Assembly: GCA_002471845.1 (NCBI GenBank)
Contig: DKQT01000014.1
Coordinates: 15,397 to 79,396, forward strand
Reading direction: 5' to 3'
DNA from: Fidelibacterota bacterium UBA7301
Lineage (GTDB): Bacteria > Fidelibacterota > Marinisomatia > Marinisomatales > TCS55
DNA: 64,000 nucleotides
The notes under the pieces are model-generated. The model saw only the letters and a list, made by a program, of their open reading frames with translations. It was not told the origin of the DNA and searched no databases. Below, one piece after another: positions 7,314 to 16,659 of this stretch. A program made the translations under genes and the position numbers. Each line of letters opens with the position of its first letter. The stretch's first letter is position 1.

Positions 7314-9538
7314 ACATGTACGCTGACGTTTCATTTCCCATTTCCAGTTACCAGACTTTTACTTATGAAATTCCAGACCCATTATTAAAAAAGGTATCGG
7401 TGGGTATGCGTGTCAACGCCGCTTTTGGACCTCGAAAGATCCAGGGAATCGTTGTAGACATAAAGACAAAACCGGGATTTGCAGGACGGATCAAACCCAT
7501 TGATTCACTGGTGGATGATCAGCCCGTGTTAGATACCCATCTATGGAAGCTCATCAATTGGCTTTCGGATTATTACTGCATACCTTTGGGAGTGGCGGCC
7601 AGGGTAGCCCTCCCTGCAAACCTATCTACCCGCTATAAACCCCAAAAACGGACAATGGTCAAGGCCATTGGTTCAATTTCAGAATTGCTGGCCCGGGCTA
7701 AAGCACAGGTTTCTGTTTTGGAATACCTTATTTCAGAAAAGGACTTTGTTTCAACGCGGGCCTTAAGCGATTTGGCTTCCAACCCATTGGATGTGTGCCG
7801 AAAGCTGGCAGAAAAGGGATTGGTGGAAATAAAGGAAGAAGACATTTTGCCGGACCTGTCCGGCTTTGCTTTTAAACCTATCCATAAAAAAATTCGTTTT
7901 TCAAATGACCAGAATAAAGCAGTAGGGGAAATCTACAGTTCCCTGGATAAAAATGAATTCACACCATTTCTGCTCCATGGCGTTACAGGAAGCGGAAAAA
8001 CTGAAATTTATATTGAAGCGGCCCGGCATGCCTTGAGCCAGGATAAAACAGTAATCATGCTCCTGCCGGAAATTTCCCTAACACCCCAAATCGCCGGCAG
8101 GTTTTGCGCCGCTTTCGGGGATGCGGTAGCCTTATGGCATTCAAAGTTGAGCCAGACTGCCCGGGCCTGGACGTGGAAAAAGATTTGCGCCGGGGATTAT
8201 AAAGTGGTGGTCGGCGCCCGCTCGGCCGTTTTTGCGCCTCTAAAGAACCTGGGCTTGATCGTGGTGGATGAAGAGCAGGAAAGTTCCTACAAACAAGAAT
8301 CTCCGGACCCGCGCTACCATGCTAGAGATGTATCCCTGGTGCGGGGAAAGATTCATAATGCGGCTATTGTTCTCGCTAGCGCCACCCCCAGCCTCGAATC
8401 CTATTATAACCATATCTATGGAAAATTTGAGTATATACACCTGCCGGAACGCTTTGGGGGTGCCAAATATCCCCATGTCCATGTAGTTAATATGATTAAA
8501 GAATCGGAAGAAACAGAAATATATGGTGGCGTATTCTCCCGGATTTTATTGGAAAAGATCGCTGATCGACTGGGGAAAAAAGAACAGGTGATTATTCTCC
8601 ATAACCGTCGGGGATTCGCACCTGTTTTGCGTTGTGATGATTGCGGCGAAGTGATCATGTGCCCCCATTGCCAAGTGGCATTAACCTATCACCGGACGGG
8701 AAAATTCCTCCAGTGCCATTTTTGCGATCACCTGGAAAGATCACTGCCATCCACATGTCAGGAATGCCAAAGTTTCAATCTTCAACTGGCGGGTACTGGT
8801 ACTCAAAAAGTGGAGGACAAGCTCATTGAAAAATTCCCGGAAGCCAAAATAGAACGTCTCGATGTAGATACAGCCAGGTCCGGGATAAATATTACAGATG
8901 TGCTGCAAAATTTTTCCAATGGAAAGATTGATATTTTATTGGGGACACAGATGATCGCTAAGGGTTTGGATTTTGCCAATGCCACTCTGGTGGGAATTGT
9001 TAATGGAGATACGGGGCTTTATCTACCGGACTTCAGGGCGGGAGAACGTGTCTTCCAGTTGATCTACCAGGCAGCAGGGAGATCGGGGCGGGGCCGGATC
9101 CCGGGCGAAGTAGTTGTCCAAACCTATAACCCGGAGAACCCCGTCATTAAATGTGCTACACAGCTGGACCTGAAAAAATATTACAACATTTGCTTGGATG
9201 AACGGCAGGCTTTGGATTACCCTCCTTTCAGTTGGATGGTCCGCCTGGAAGTTTCAGGTGAAAATAAAAGTGCCGTAGAAAAAACGTCCATGGTTCTGGG
9301 GAGCAAATTAAAACGGACAGCTAAAGGGATAACACTTTTAGGTCCGGCGTTCTGCTACCGTGAAAGGCTGCGAAACCAGTATCGGATGCAGGCTGTGTTG
9401 AAGTCCAGGAAAGAAACAGACCCCAATGGAACAAAGCTCCACCGGTTTTTCAAATCCACCATCCAAGATGAAAAGTCTTTCAAACTGCCGGGGAACGTGC
9501 GCTTGATCATTGATGTTAACCCTGTATCCTTGTTATGA
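7310..9538 (+). CDS. priA: Primosomal protein N' (replication restart helicase)
   Basis: PriA recognises stalled forks and reloads the replisome. The 742-residue protein has the N-terminal DNA-binding domain (SFPISSYQTFTYEIP), Walker A GVTGSGKTEIY (about residues 224-233), motif II DEEQ at 320-323, paired-Cys zinc ligands (CDDCGEVIMCPHC, then CHFCDH and CQEC) and motifs V-VI (LLGTQMIAKGLDF, QAAGRSGRG). Motif II is normally DEEH, so the last residue is changed. Start and stop both overlap neighbours by four bases. Confidence 0.96.
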   Translation: MNMYADVSFPISSYQTFTYEIPDPLLKKVSVGMRVNAAFGPRKIQGIVVDIKTKPGFAGRIKPIDSLVDDQPVLDTHLWKLINWLSDYYCIPLGVAARVALPANLSTRYKPQKRTMVKAIGSISELLARAKAQVSVLEYLISEKDFVSTRALSDLASNPLDVCRKLAEKGLVEIKEEDILPDLSGFAFKPIHKKIRFSNDQNKAVGEIYSSLDKNEFTPFLLHGVTGSGKTEIYIEAARHALSQDKTVIMLLPEISLTPQIAGRFCAAFGDAVALWHSKLSQTARAWTWKKICAGDYKVVVGARSAVFAPLKNLGLIVVDEEQESSYKQESPDPRYHARDVSLVRGKIHNAAIVLASATPSLESYYNHIYGKFEYIHLPERFGGAKYPHVHVVNMIKESEETEIYGGVFSRILLEKIADRLGKKEQVIILHNRRGFAPVLRCDDCGEVIMCPHCQVALTYHRTGKFLQCHFCDHLERSLPSTCQECQSFNLQLAGTGTQKVEDKLIEKFPEAKIERLDVDTARSGINITDVLQNFSNGKIDILLGTQMIAKGLDFANATLVGIVNGDTGLYLPDFRAGERVFQLIYQAAGRSGRGRIPGEVVVQTYNPENPVIKCATQLDLKKYYNICLDERQALDYPPFSWMVRLEVSGENKSAVEKTSMVLGSKLKRTAKGITLLGPAFCYRERLRNQYRMQAVLKSRKETDPNGTKLHRFFKSTIQDEKSFKLPGNVRLIIDVNPVSLL

Positions 9539-10431
9539 ATAGAATTTTCTTCATTATCAGCGCATTGGTATCCTTCAGCCTTGCTCAAACCACTTACCCG
9601 GGATTAAACGCATGGACCCATGGACAAACGGTGGGACTGGCCGGCGGAGGATATTTGTTTGCAAACCAGAATGAATTTCGGAATCCGGCCATGTTGCCCG
9701 ATTCCACACGGCATTTTAAGATTAATATGGTGAAATATCCGGCAGGGATCAGCGGGCAATCCATCATTATAAATGGACAAAGAGCCCAGCACCGGTTTGG
9801 AATAAAAGCAAATCGTTTGAATTACGGCCAGTTTGACGGGCGGGATTTGAACAATAATACCACCGGGGATTATTCAGCCGGTGACATCCATATCCAGGCT
9901 GCATATGGCAAAGCATTCAATTCTGGCCGTTTTGTATTTGGGATCAGCGGCGGTTTTTTTATGAGCGCTATTGAGAATGAAAAAGCAAATGTATTCACAC
10001 TTTCACCAGGGATTATCTTTCATTCACGGATCGTTAAGACCGGGCTCAGCCTGCAAAATTACGGCACTGTTCTCAAATCTTATTCAAACGTTTCGTCCCG
10101 GCTGCCCTCAGTTGTTATTGCATCCTTTTCCCGGGGTATCTCTGGCCTACCATTGATCTTTGAGGTTGATTATATCCACTCCACTAATGGTCAAGATTCG
10201 AACTTTATTTTATCAAGCCTTTTGTATTTAAAAAATGGCTTGATTATAAAAAGTGGTACCTCACTGCATAAAAAAGGACAAATAACGGAAGTTTCATTTT
10301 TGAATAATATTTTTGCCGATATGGGAATGGGTATTTCCTATGAGTATGAAGATATTTTATTTGATCTGAATACATACACATACGGCCCTGGTGGTTTTGT
10401 TTTTGCTATGGGTTTGTCTGTTCGCTATTGA
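9535..10431 (+). CDS. Secreted outer-membrane barrel protein, PorQ/PorV-like
   Basis: The protein has a signal peptide (MNRIFFIISALVSFSLAQ) and then about 280 residues rich in alternating hydrophobic/polar strands, ending in an aromatic residue (FAMGLSVRY), as outer-membrane beta-barrels do. The segment GLAGGGYLFANQNEFRNPAM resembles the opening of PorQ/PorV/UPF0164 proteins, in which NPA follows a Gly-rich strand. PorQ acts in type IX secretion in Bacteroidetes, but no other T9SS core gene is in this window, so the role stays open. It overlaps priA by four bases. Confidence 0.6.
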   Translation: MNRIFFIISALVSFSLAQTTYPGLNAWTHGQTVGLAGGGYLFANQNEFRNPAMLPDSTRHFKINMVKYPAGISGQSIIINGQRAQHRFGIKANRLNYGQFDGRDLNNNTTGDYSAGDIHIQAAYGKAFNSGRFVFGISGGFFMSAIENEKANVFTLSPGIIFHSRIVKTGLSLQNYGTVLKSYSNVSSRLPSVVIASFSRGISGLPLIFEVDYIHSTNGQDSNFILSSLLYLKNGLIIKSGTSLHKKGQITEVSFLNNIFADMGMGISYEYEDILFDLNTYTYGPGGFVFAMGLSVRY

Positions 10432-10527
10432 TAGGCTGGCTAATAATTTAAAGCAGACATGTTTATATATTCATAGAATTCGTAAAAACTATAAGTCAAA
10501 CTGTCCTTTTAAGAAAAATATTTATGT

Positions 10528-10533
10528 TATAAT
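10528..10533 (+). promoter_or_regulatory. Possible -10 element upstream of the Lrp-type gene
   Basis: TATAAT lies 33 bases before the ATG at 10566, in a 134-base AT-rich gap after the porQ-like gene. No convincing -35 hexamer is seen, so this is tentative. Confidence 0.3.
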
Positions 10534-10565
10534 TTCAATATTAATTAAAAAATAGGAGAACACAT

Positions 10566-11042
10566 ATGTTTGACAATCGGGATATACAGATTCTTGAAAT
10601 TCTACAAAACAATGGCCGTTCCACCGCCAGTGATATTTCTAAAGAGGTGGATTTATCCATTCCAGCAGTTGGAGAACGTATTAAAAAGTTAACAGAGAAG
10701 GGACTAATTGAGCGATTTTCTGCTATACTTAATTATAAAAATGCAGGATTGGATTTAGCAGCTTTTGTATTTATTGTAAGTGAACATTCAGACCATTATA
10801 ATGAATTTGTAAATAAGGCCAATGAAAGTAAGGCGGTGATAGAATGCCATTCCATTACCGGTGGCGGTTCTCATATTTTAAAAATTCGTGTGAAAAATTC
10901 TCAGGCCCTGGAGGACCTCCTGTATGAAATACAGAATTGGCCCGGCGTATCCCGCACACAGTCCAATGTTGTTCTTTCTTCCTATAAAGAATCCACCAAT
11001 ATTGACTTAAAAATATTAAAGGAATTGCACAATATAACTTAA
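10566..11042 (+). CDS. Lrp/AsnC-family transcriptional regulator
   Basis: The 158-residue protein has an N-terminal winged helix-turn-helix (DIQILEILQNNGRSTASDIS, then VDLSIPAVGERIKKLTEKGL) and a C-terminal RAM ligand-binding domain (from about residue 65, with HSITGGGSHILKIRVKN). Such regulators respond to amino acids. It sits directly ahead of amtB-PII-GSII on the same strand, which suggests but does not prove control of nitrogen assimilation. AGGAGA precedes the ATG with good spacing. Confidence 0.9.
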   Translation: MFDNRDIQILEILQNNGRSTASDISKEVDLSIPAVGERIKKLTEKGLIERFSAILNYKNAGLDLAAFVFIVSEHSDHYNEFVNKANESKAVIECHSITGGGSHILKIRVKNSQALEDLLYEIQNWPGVSRTQSNVVLSSYKESTNIDLKILKELHNIT

Positions 11043-11160
11043 TTAATAATGAATGCTTTGTATTTACTTAAAAACATTAGTAAACTAAACCTATGTAATT
11101 AACCCGCAGTAGGAAACATCATTTCTTGTGTTCGGCGTTAACTTTTAATTGAGGGAATGA

Positions 11161-12465
11161 ATGATGAAATACTTTAAGCCCATTTACATTATGGCCCTCC
11201 TCACGGGTGGTTTGGTCATGGCGGATTCAAGTGAGGCAGCCCTTTTTACAGTAAACAATACCTGGATGCTGGTTTCCACCATTCTCGTGTTCATTATGCA
11301 CTTGGGTTTTGCCACCTTGGAATCAGGGCTAACTCGGGCAAAGAATACAGTTAACATTTTATTTAAGAATGTATCTATCATTGCCATTGGGTTGCTTACC
11401 TACGCCATCTGCGGATTTAACCTCATGTATCCCGGAGAGTTTTCTTTGGGGGGGGTTTTCGGTTTTGCAGGATGGGGAATTTCAGTCCCCCAGGGTGCAG
11501 CGGGATTGGTGGAATATGCTGATGGCGCTTATACTTATTTCACGGATTTCATTTTCCAGGCCATGTTTGCCGCAACGGCTGCAACCATTGTTTCCGGTGC
11601 TGTGGCAGAGAGAGTGAAGTTGGGGAGTTTTCTTATTTTCTCTACTCTGTATGTGGCTTTCATTTATCCCATTGCCGGTTCCTGGAAGTGGGGTGCAGGT
11701 TGGTTGGATCAAATAGGATTCTATGATTTTGCCGGTTCCACGCTGGTTCACAGCGTTGGTGGATGGGCCGCCCTGGTAGGGGCCGTAGTTTTAGGCCCGC
11801 GCATTGGGAAATACGGCCGAAACGGCAAAGGGACTATTCCCATCATGGGGCATAGTATGCCCTTGGCCACCATTGGTGTTTTTCTCCTTTGGTTTGGCTG
11901 GTACGGGTTTAATGGTGGTTCAGTGCTTTCAGCGGATCCGGGCCCCGTATCCTTCGTATTCGTTACCACCACTTTGGCCGCCGCCGCCGGTGTCATTGGC
12001 GCCATGACACTTTCATGGACAATATCCAAAAAACCGGATTTATCCATGGTGTTGAACGGATCTTTAGCAGGGCTGGTTGGCATTACAGCCGGGGCTGATG
12101 TCATCAGCCCCATGAATGCAGTTATAGTGGGTTATATTGCAGGATTGCTGGTTGTATCATCGGTCATGTTTTTTGACCGTTTGAAAATAGATGATCCTGT
12201 GGGTGCTGTTTCCGTTCATTTGACCTGTGGAATATGGGGTACCCTGGCTGTGGGGATATTTAGTCCGGAACACCAGTTCTTAACTCAATTGATAGGTGTG
12301 GGTGCTTATGGTCTTTTTTGTTTTGTTTCTGCCCTTGGACTTTTTTACGGAATTAAGACTGCGATTGGGTTGCGCGTAAGCGAGCAGGAAGAATTAGGTG
12401 GGTTGGACCTGGGTGAACACGAAATGGAAGCCTATGCTGGTTTTCAGATTTTCACTGTAGAATAA
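11161..12465 (+). CDS. amtB: Ammonium transporter
   Basis: This Amt-family inner-membrane channel brings in ammonium. The 434-residue protein has an apparent signal peptide or first helix and about 11 membrane segments. Family motifs are seen: AGSWKWGAGWL and FAGSTLVHSVGGWAALVGA with one pore His, LLWFGWYGFNGGS, and VHLTCGIWGTLAVG with another conserved His. GAGGGA lies just upstream; the ATG at 11164 has better spacing than 11161 and is an equally good start. PII follows after 18 bases, the usual amtB-glnK pairing. Confidence 0.96.
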   Translation: MMKYFKPIYIMALLTGGLVMADSSEAALFTVNNTWMLVSTILVFIMHLGFATLESGLTRAKNTVNILFKNVSIIAIGLLTYAICGFNLMYPGEFSLGGVFGFAGWGISVPQGAAGLVEYADGAYTYFTDFIFQAMFAATAATIVSGAVAERVKLGSFLIFSTLYVAFIYPIAGSWKWGAGWLDQIGFYDFAGSTLVHSVGGWAALVGAVVLGPRIGKYGRNGKGTIPIMGHSMPLATIGVFLLWFGWYGFNGGSVLSADPGPVSFVFVTTTLAAAAGVIGAMTLSWTISKKPDLSMVLNGSLAGLVGITAGADVISPMNAVIVGYIAGLLVVSSVMFFDRLKIDDPVGAVSVHLTCGIWGTLAVGIFSPEHQFLTQLIGVGAYGLFCFVSALGLFYGIKTAIGLRVSEQEELGGLDLGEHEMEAYAGFQIFTVE

Positions 12466-12483
12466 ATCAAGTAGGGAGAAAAA

Positions 12484-12828
12484 ATGAAATTGATTATTGC
12501 TATCATTCAACCGGAAGAATTACCTGCGATTAAAGAGGAACTCTTAAAGCACCAAATTTACAAATTCACTATTACAAATGCCAAAGGCCAGGGGAAGGAA
12601 ATCCCGGTCCAAGAAGTATACCGCGGCATTTCCCATGAAATAACACTATTAAATAAAGTGAGACTGGAAATCGCAGTGAATGATGAATACGTGGATGCGG
12701 TGATTGATGCTATTACCCTGGTGGCAAAACACGAAGGAGATAAGGGCCGCGGAAAGATATTTATTTTACCGATTGAAGAATGTATTCGCATCAGAACAGG
12801 TGAAAAAGGTTCCACAGCAATTGGGTAA
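12484..12828 (+). CDS. PII-type signalling protein lacking the uridylylation tyrosine
   Basis: This small trimeric PII protein would bind ATP/ADP and 2-oxoglutarate and block AmtB. The 114-residue sequence aligns without gaps to GlnB through the T-loop: Tyr46-Arg-Gly is kept, but Tyr51, the uridylylation site, is His51; Ser49 of cyanobacterial PII is Ile49; and Gln39, a 2-oxoglutarate/Mg contact, is Glu39. The B-loop (KGRGKIF) and C-terminal IRIRTGE are kept. Covalent modification by a GlnD-like enzyme is therefore unlikely. AGGGAGA precedes the ATG. Confidence 0.92.
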   Translation: MKLIIAIIQPEELPAIKEELLKHQIYKFTITNAKGQGKEIPVQEVYRGISHEITLLNKVRLEIAVNDEYVDAVIDAITLVAKHEGDKGRGKIFILPIEECIRIRTGEKGSTAIG

Positions 12829-12938
12829 TAATGTATATTGCGCCTTGTATTTCCTTGAGAAAACTAAGAAATTCTTTAAAAATATAGGGAATACAGGCAC
12901 ATTACATTAAATAGTAATAAATAATTAAAGGAGAAAAA

Positions 12939-13949
12939 ATGGGATTAATTAAAGCTGAATATATCTGGATTGACGGCCACAAGCCAACTGCAAAACTTCG
13001 GTCTAAAACTAAAATCATTGATGGATCAATCTCTTCAGTAGAGGATATTCCCACATGGGGCTTTGATGGTTCCAGCACTATGCAGGCAGAAGGCACTGAT
13101 AGTGACTGTATGCTGAAGCCAGTCTATTTTCTTCCAGATCCTATTCGTGGTGGCGATGATATTTTGGTCATGAATGAAGTTTGTCTCCCTGATGGTACTG
13201 TTCATGAGTCCAATACACGAGCAAAACTGGTAGAAATTGCAGAAAAGTATAAAGATGAAGAATCATGGTTTGGCATTGAACAGGAATACACATTTTTTGT
13301 AGGCCGTTCACCGCTAGGTTGGCCAGAAGGTGGTTATCCTGCGCCCCAAGGCCCATTTTACTGCGGTGTTGGCGCAGATGAAGTATTTGGCCGTGATATA
13401 GTGGAAGATCACATGGAAGCTTGTTTGGAAGCTGGTATCACCTTTTCCGGAATAAATGCAGAAGTCATGCCCGGCCAGTGGGAATTCCAAGTGGGGCCGG
13501 TGGGTGCTACAGATGCTGGCGATCAGCTTTGGCTGGCGCGCTGGCTCCTTTATCGCATTGCCGAAGAATACGGTGTAAATGCCACACTACACCCTAAACC
13601 AGTAAAAGGCGATTGGAATGGTGCCGGAGCACATACAAATTTTAGCACTAAAGCCATGCGTGAAAACGGAGGTATTAAAGTAGTTGAAGCTGCCTGCGAG
13701 GCTCTTGGGGAAAAACATGAAGAACATATTGCTGTTTATGGCGCCCATAACGAAGAAAGATTAACCGGGCTCCATGAAACTTGTTCCATTCATGAATTTC
13801 GATATGCTGTGAGCGATCGTGGGGCGTCCATTCGCATACCTATGGCAACAGTAAATGCTGGTCACGGATATTTGGAAGACCGACGTCCATCAGCTAATAT
13901 GGATCCCTATCAGGTCTGTGCAGCACTGATTGAAACATGTTGTTCTTGA
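12939..13949 (+). CDS. glnA: Glutamine synthetase, type II (eukaryote-like)
   Basis: It makes glutamine from glutamate, ammonia and ATP in the cytoplasm. At 336 residues it is far shorter than bacterial GSI (about 470) and matches GSII: WGFDGSSTMQAEG, WFGIEQEYTFF, GINAEVMPGQWEFQVGPVG, GDWNGAGAHTNFSTKAM and HNEERLTGLHET. GSII lacks the adenylylated Tyr loop of GSI, so regulation must differ from the enteric scheme. It lies 110 bases after the PII gene with its own strong AAAGGAG site and ends at a clear terminator. Confidence 0.96.
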   Translation: MGLIKAEYIWIDGHKPTAKLRSKTKIIDGSISSVEDIPTWGFDGSSTMQAEGTDSDCMLKPVYFLPDPIRGGDDILVMNEVCLPDGTVHESNTRAKLVEIAEKYKDEESWFGIEQEYTFFVGRSPLGWPEGGYPAPQGPFYCGVGADEVFGRDIVEDHMEACLEAGITFSGINAEVMPGQWEFQVGPVGATDAGDQLWLARWLLYRIAEEYGVNATLHPKPVKGDWNGAGAHTNFSTKAMRENGGIKVVEAACEALGEKHEEHIAVYGAHNEERLTGLHETCSIHEFRYAVSDRGASIRIPMATVNAGHGYLEDRRPSANMDPYQVCAALIETCCS

Positions 13950-13977
13950 GCTAACTTGCCATAAAATGAACCTAACG

Positions 13978-14007
13978 GAAGGCCTCGAATTGAGGCCTTC
14001 TTCTTTT
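13978..14007 (+). terminator. Strong rho-independent terminator after glnA
   Basis: A perfect 9-bp stem, GAAGGCCTC / GAGGCCTTC, with a GAATT loop is followed by TTCTTTT. It closes the lrp-amtB-PII-GSII block. Confidence 0.92.
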
Positions 14008-14051
14008 CCAATATTTCCGTAAACTCCCGACGGAAAAGAATCTACTAAACC

Positions 14052-15392
14052 ATGAAATCATTCCTAAAATTGATTCTTCCACTTTTTCTTTTAAATGCTT
14101 GTGTTAAAAAGGAAGAAGGAACAAACACAACATGGCAGGTAGTTCAAGATGAAATTTTGACACCTCAATGTGCCAATTGTCATATGAGCGGGACAGCTAT
14201 TATGAAACAATCTGGATTGGATTTGAGCAAGGGCAATGCCTATGGTGCCATGGTAGCTGTTTCCCCAAAAAACATTTCAGCGAAGGAAGATGGATTGGTG
14301 ATCGTCAGTAATGAAGGTGGGCTTAAAGGTCTTGGGAAAAGTTTCCTGTGGGAAAAGATCAATGCCTACGACCGTGAGCATTATTTGGAAAATCATCCGG
14401 ATTATGGTCAAATGATGCCGCCGGGAGAAAGTTTCTTAACCGATGGGCAGTTACAATTTGTAAGGGCATGGATTGAAGCCAGGGCGCCTGAGGAGGGTAT
14501 TGTAGCGGATGAAGAATTATTAGCTGATTCTAATCGTTATGTATCCAGGGCTTTCAAGCCGTTGAACCCTCCTGAAAACGGGTTTCAACTTCACCTAGGT
14601 CCTTTCGAGGTTCAACCAAATTTTGAGCGGGAATTTTTCCATTATACCGATACTAAATTATCGGAAGACGTATACGTTAACCGCATTCAGATTGAAATGC
14701 GTCCTGGCAGTCACCATTTTATTATGTATTCATTTGAGAAAGACACCAAAACAGGTGAATTGCCTGTCTTTGGTGTCGATCGGGAGTTGAGAGACCCTGA
14801 TGGTGCTATCCATACACCCACCTTTCTGACTATATTTAACCATCAATTTTTTGGTGGAACCCAGTGGCCCCGGCTTGATTATAAAATGCCCCCGGGGGTT
14901 GCCTTGCGATTACCCTCAAAATTTGGATTAGATCAAAATACACACTATGTAAACAGGACAGATTCAGTGATGATCGGTGAAGTTTTTTCAAATATCCATA
15001 CCATAAATAAGTCTGATGTCCAACACGTGGCAGAGTTGTTTTCAATGTCCCATATGAATTTCAGCCTACCACCTAAAAAAATAACAACACTTACACGAAC
15101 ATTTAACGTATCGAAAAGAATAAAGATTGGACAGGTTTTTTCACAAGCCCATGAGAAAATGACCGAGTTTGTGGTGAAAATATCAGGCGGATCACGTGCT
15201 GGTGAAATTATTTATTGGACAGATGATTGGGCACATCCACCCATATTGCAATTTGACCCCCTAATTGAATTAAATCCTGGTGAAGGCTTAACACTCATTG
15301 CGACTTATGATAATCCAACAGATAAAACTGTAACATTTGGGTTTTTATCTACCGATGAAATGATGATCCTTTTTGGTTGGTATTACCAATAA
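14052..15392 (+). CDS. Lipoprotein with haem c site and copper-monooxygenase-like C-terminal half
   Basis: The N terminus is a lipoprotein signal with a lipobox ending at Cys17 (LLNAC). A c-type haem motif CANCH (Cys40, Cys43, His44) follows in a cytochrome-c-like domain to about residue 150, including MMPPGESFLTDGQ with Met as a possible axial ligand. The C-terminal 280 residues resemble type II copper, ascorbate-dependent (PHM-like) monooxygenase folds: GSHHFIMYSF holds a His pair and STDEMMILFGWYY a possible Met ligand. The usual HxH motif between them is not clear (only SQAHEKM), so activity is uncertain. It probably sits in the periplasm; the substrate is unknown. Confidence 0.65.
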   Translation: MKSFLKLILPLFLLNACVKKEEGTNTTWQVVQDEILTPQCANCHMSGTAIMKQSGLDLSKGNAYGAMVAVSPKNISAKEDGLVIVSNEGGLKGLGKSFLWEKINAYDREHYLENHPDYGQMMPPGESFLTDGQLQFVRAWIEARAPEEGIVADEELLADSNRYVSRAFKPLNPPENGFQLHLGPFEVQPNFEREFFHYTDTKLSEDVYVNRIQIEMRPGSHHFIMYSFEKDTKTGELPVFGVDRELRDPDGAIHTPTFLTIFNHQFFGGTQWPRLDYKMPPGVALRLPSKFGLDQNTHYVNRTDSVMIGEVFSNIHTINKSDVQHVAELFSMSHMNFSLPPKKITTLTRTFNVSKRIKIGQVFSQAHEKMTEFVVKISGGSRAGEIIYWTDDWAHPPILQFDPLIELNPGEGLTLIATYDNPTDKTVTFGFLSTDEMMILFGWYYQ

Positions 15393-15436
15393 GCGATTAA
15401 TTTCTCTTTGCAGATCAAGAAGCCAACCCAATATTT

Positions 15437-16648
15437 ATGTTAAACAAAAATATAAAAATATTGATGCTGGTCACTTTTTTCTGTGTGGAAATAATCCAGG
15501 CCCAAAATAGTTATCCAATCATTTTGGTTCACGGTTTTATGGGTTGGGGCCGGGATGAAATGGGTTCCTATCGTTATTGGGGCGGTAAATTTGATTTAGA
15601 ACAATATTTAAGGGACCAAGAGTATACTGTTTTTACTGCAAGCGTTGGCCCTGTATCTTCAAATTGGGATCGCGCTGTTGAACTGTATTATCAAATTAAG
15701 GGAGGCCAAGTAGATTATGGCAGGGACCATTCTGAACTATTTGACCTAATTCAAAAACCGAAGGAAAAATCCTTTCCTGGTCTATATCCGCAATGGGATG
15801 AAGCACATCCAGTACATTTGGTCGGCCATAGTATGGGGGGACAGACAATTAGGATGCTGGATTATCTGCTGAGAACATCTATCAAAGATTCTTCAGGCGT
15901 CGTAGAACAAAGTCAACTTTTAGGAGACATTCACACTGGTTGGATTAAATCCATTACATCGCTCTCTACACCCCATAATGGAACAACTTTATCCGACATT
16001 GTAACAACTGGAATTCCTTTTTTACAGGATTTTATTGCTGTGGGTGCGGTGTCAGGAAATTCATTTTATAATTTTGATCTTCAACAATGGGGATTTAGAA
16101 AAATGGACGGTGAATCTTGGGGAGATTATTTCAGACGTATGAAGGATCACCCTGCATGGGGGACAAAAAATATGGTTGCTTGGGACGCAAGCGTTGAAGG
16201 TGCACGTCAAATGAATACATTTTGTACCGCAAACCCCATTATTTATTATTTTTCTTATGTAACCAGCAATACAATCTTGGATTCCAGTTCATACCGCCAT
16301 ATACCGGAAAAAAGTATGACCTTTATCATTAGGGCAAATGCGCGGCTTATGGGAATGAAGAAGGCATTTTATGCTGATGGATCATCAACAGATTCTACTT
16401 GGTATGAGAACGATGGCATCGTAAATAAAGTATCGATGTATGGGCCAACAAGCGGTGCTAATGGCCCAGATCCAATAACTATTTACAGAAAGGATGAACT
16501 GCTTATACCAGGCCAGTGGTATGTAATGGGAGAATATCGGTCTGACCACAGGAAGTTTGTCGGTCACAGTTTGAAGCAAAGTGAAATGGATTCCTTAAAA
16601 ATAATATATTCCGATCACATGGCTTTGCTCTGGACATTACCGGAATAG
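15437..16648 (+). CDS. Secreted lipase (staphylococcal/Geobacillus type)
   Basis: This alpha/beta hydrolase has a signal peptide ending near QAQ (about residue 23). It opens with SYPIILVHGFMGWGRDEMG (oxyanion region) and has the nucleophile elbow GHSMGG at Ser132. SLSTPHNGT, WDASVEGARQMN and a late His (DHMALL) match the family I.5 lipase layout, in which a larger, metal-binding lid domain is inserted. It should release fatty acids from exogenous lipids. It starts 44 bases after the haem lipoprotein; no clear SD is seen. Confidence 0.85.
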   Translation: MLNKNIKILMLVTFFCVEIIQAQNSYPIILVHGFMGWGRDEMGSYRYWGGKFDLEQYLRDQEYTVFTASVGPVSSNWDRAVELYYQIKGGQVDYGRDHSELFDLIQKPKEKSFPGLYPQWDEAHPVHLVGHSMGGQTIRMLDYLLRTSIKDSSGVVEQSQLLGDIHTGWIKSITSLSTPHNGTTLSDIVTTGIPFLQDFIAVGAVSGNSFYNFDLQQWGFRKMDGESWGDYFRRMKDHPAWGTKNMVAWDASVEGARQMNTFCTANPIIYYFSYVTSNTILDSSSYRHIPEKSMTFIIRANARLMGMKKAFYADGSSTDSTWYENDGIVNKVSMYGPTSGANGPDPITIYRKDELLIPGQWYVMGEYRSDHRKFVGHSLKQSEMDSLKIIYSDHMALLWTLPE

Positions 16649-16659
16649 AAGTATACCGG

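Noticed and set aside
9535..10431. A full type IX secretion system locus
   Set aside because: Only a PorQ-like protein and FlgD/CHU_C-like C termini were seen; no porU, sprA or gldKLMN genes occur here.
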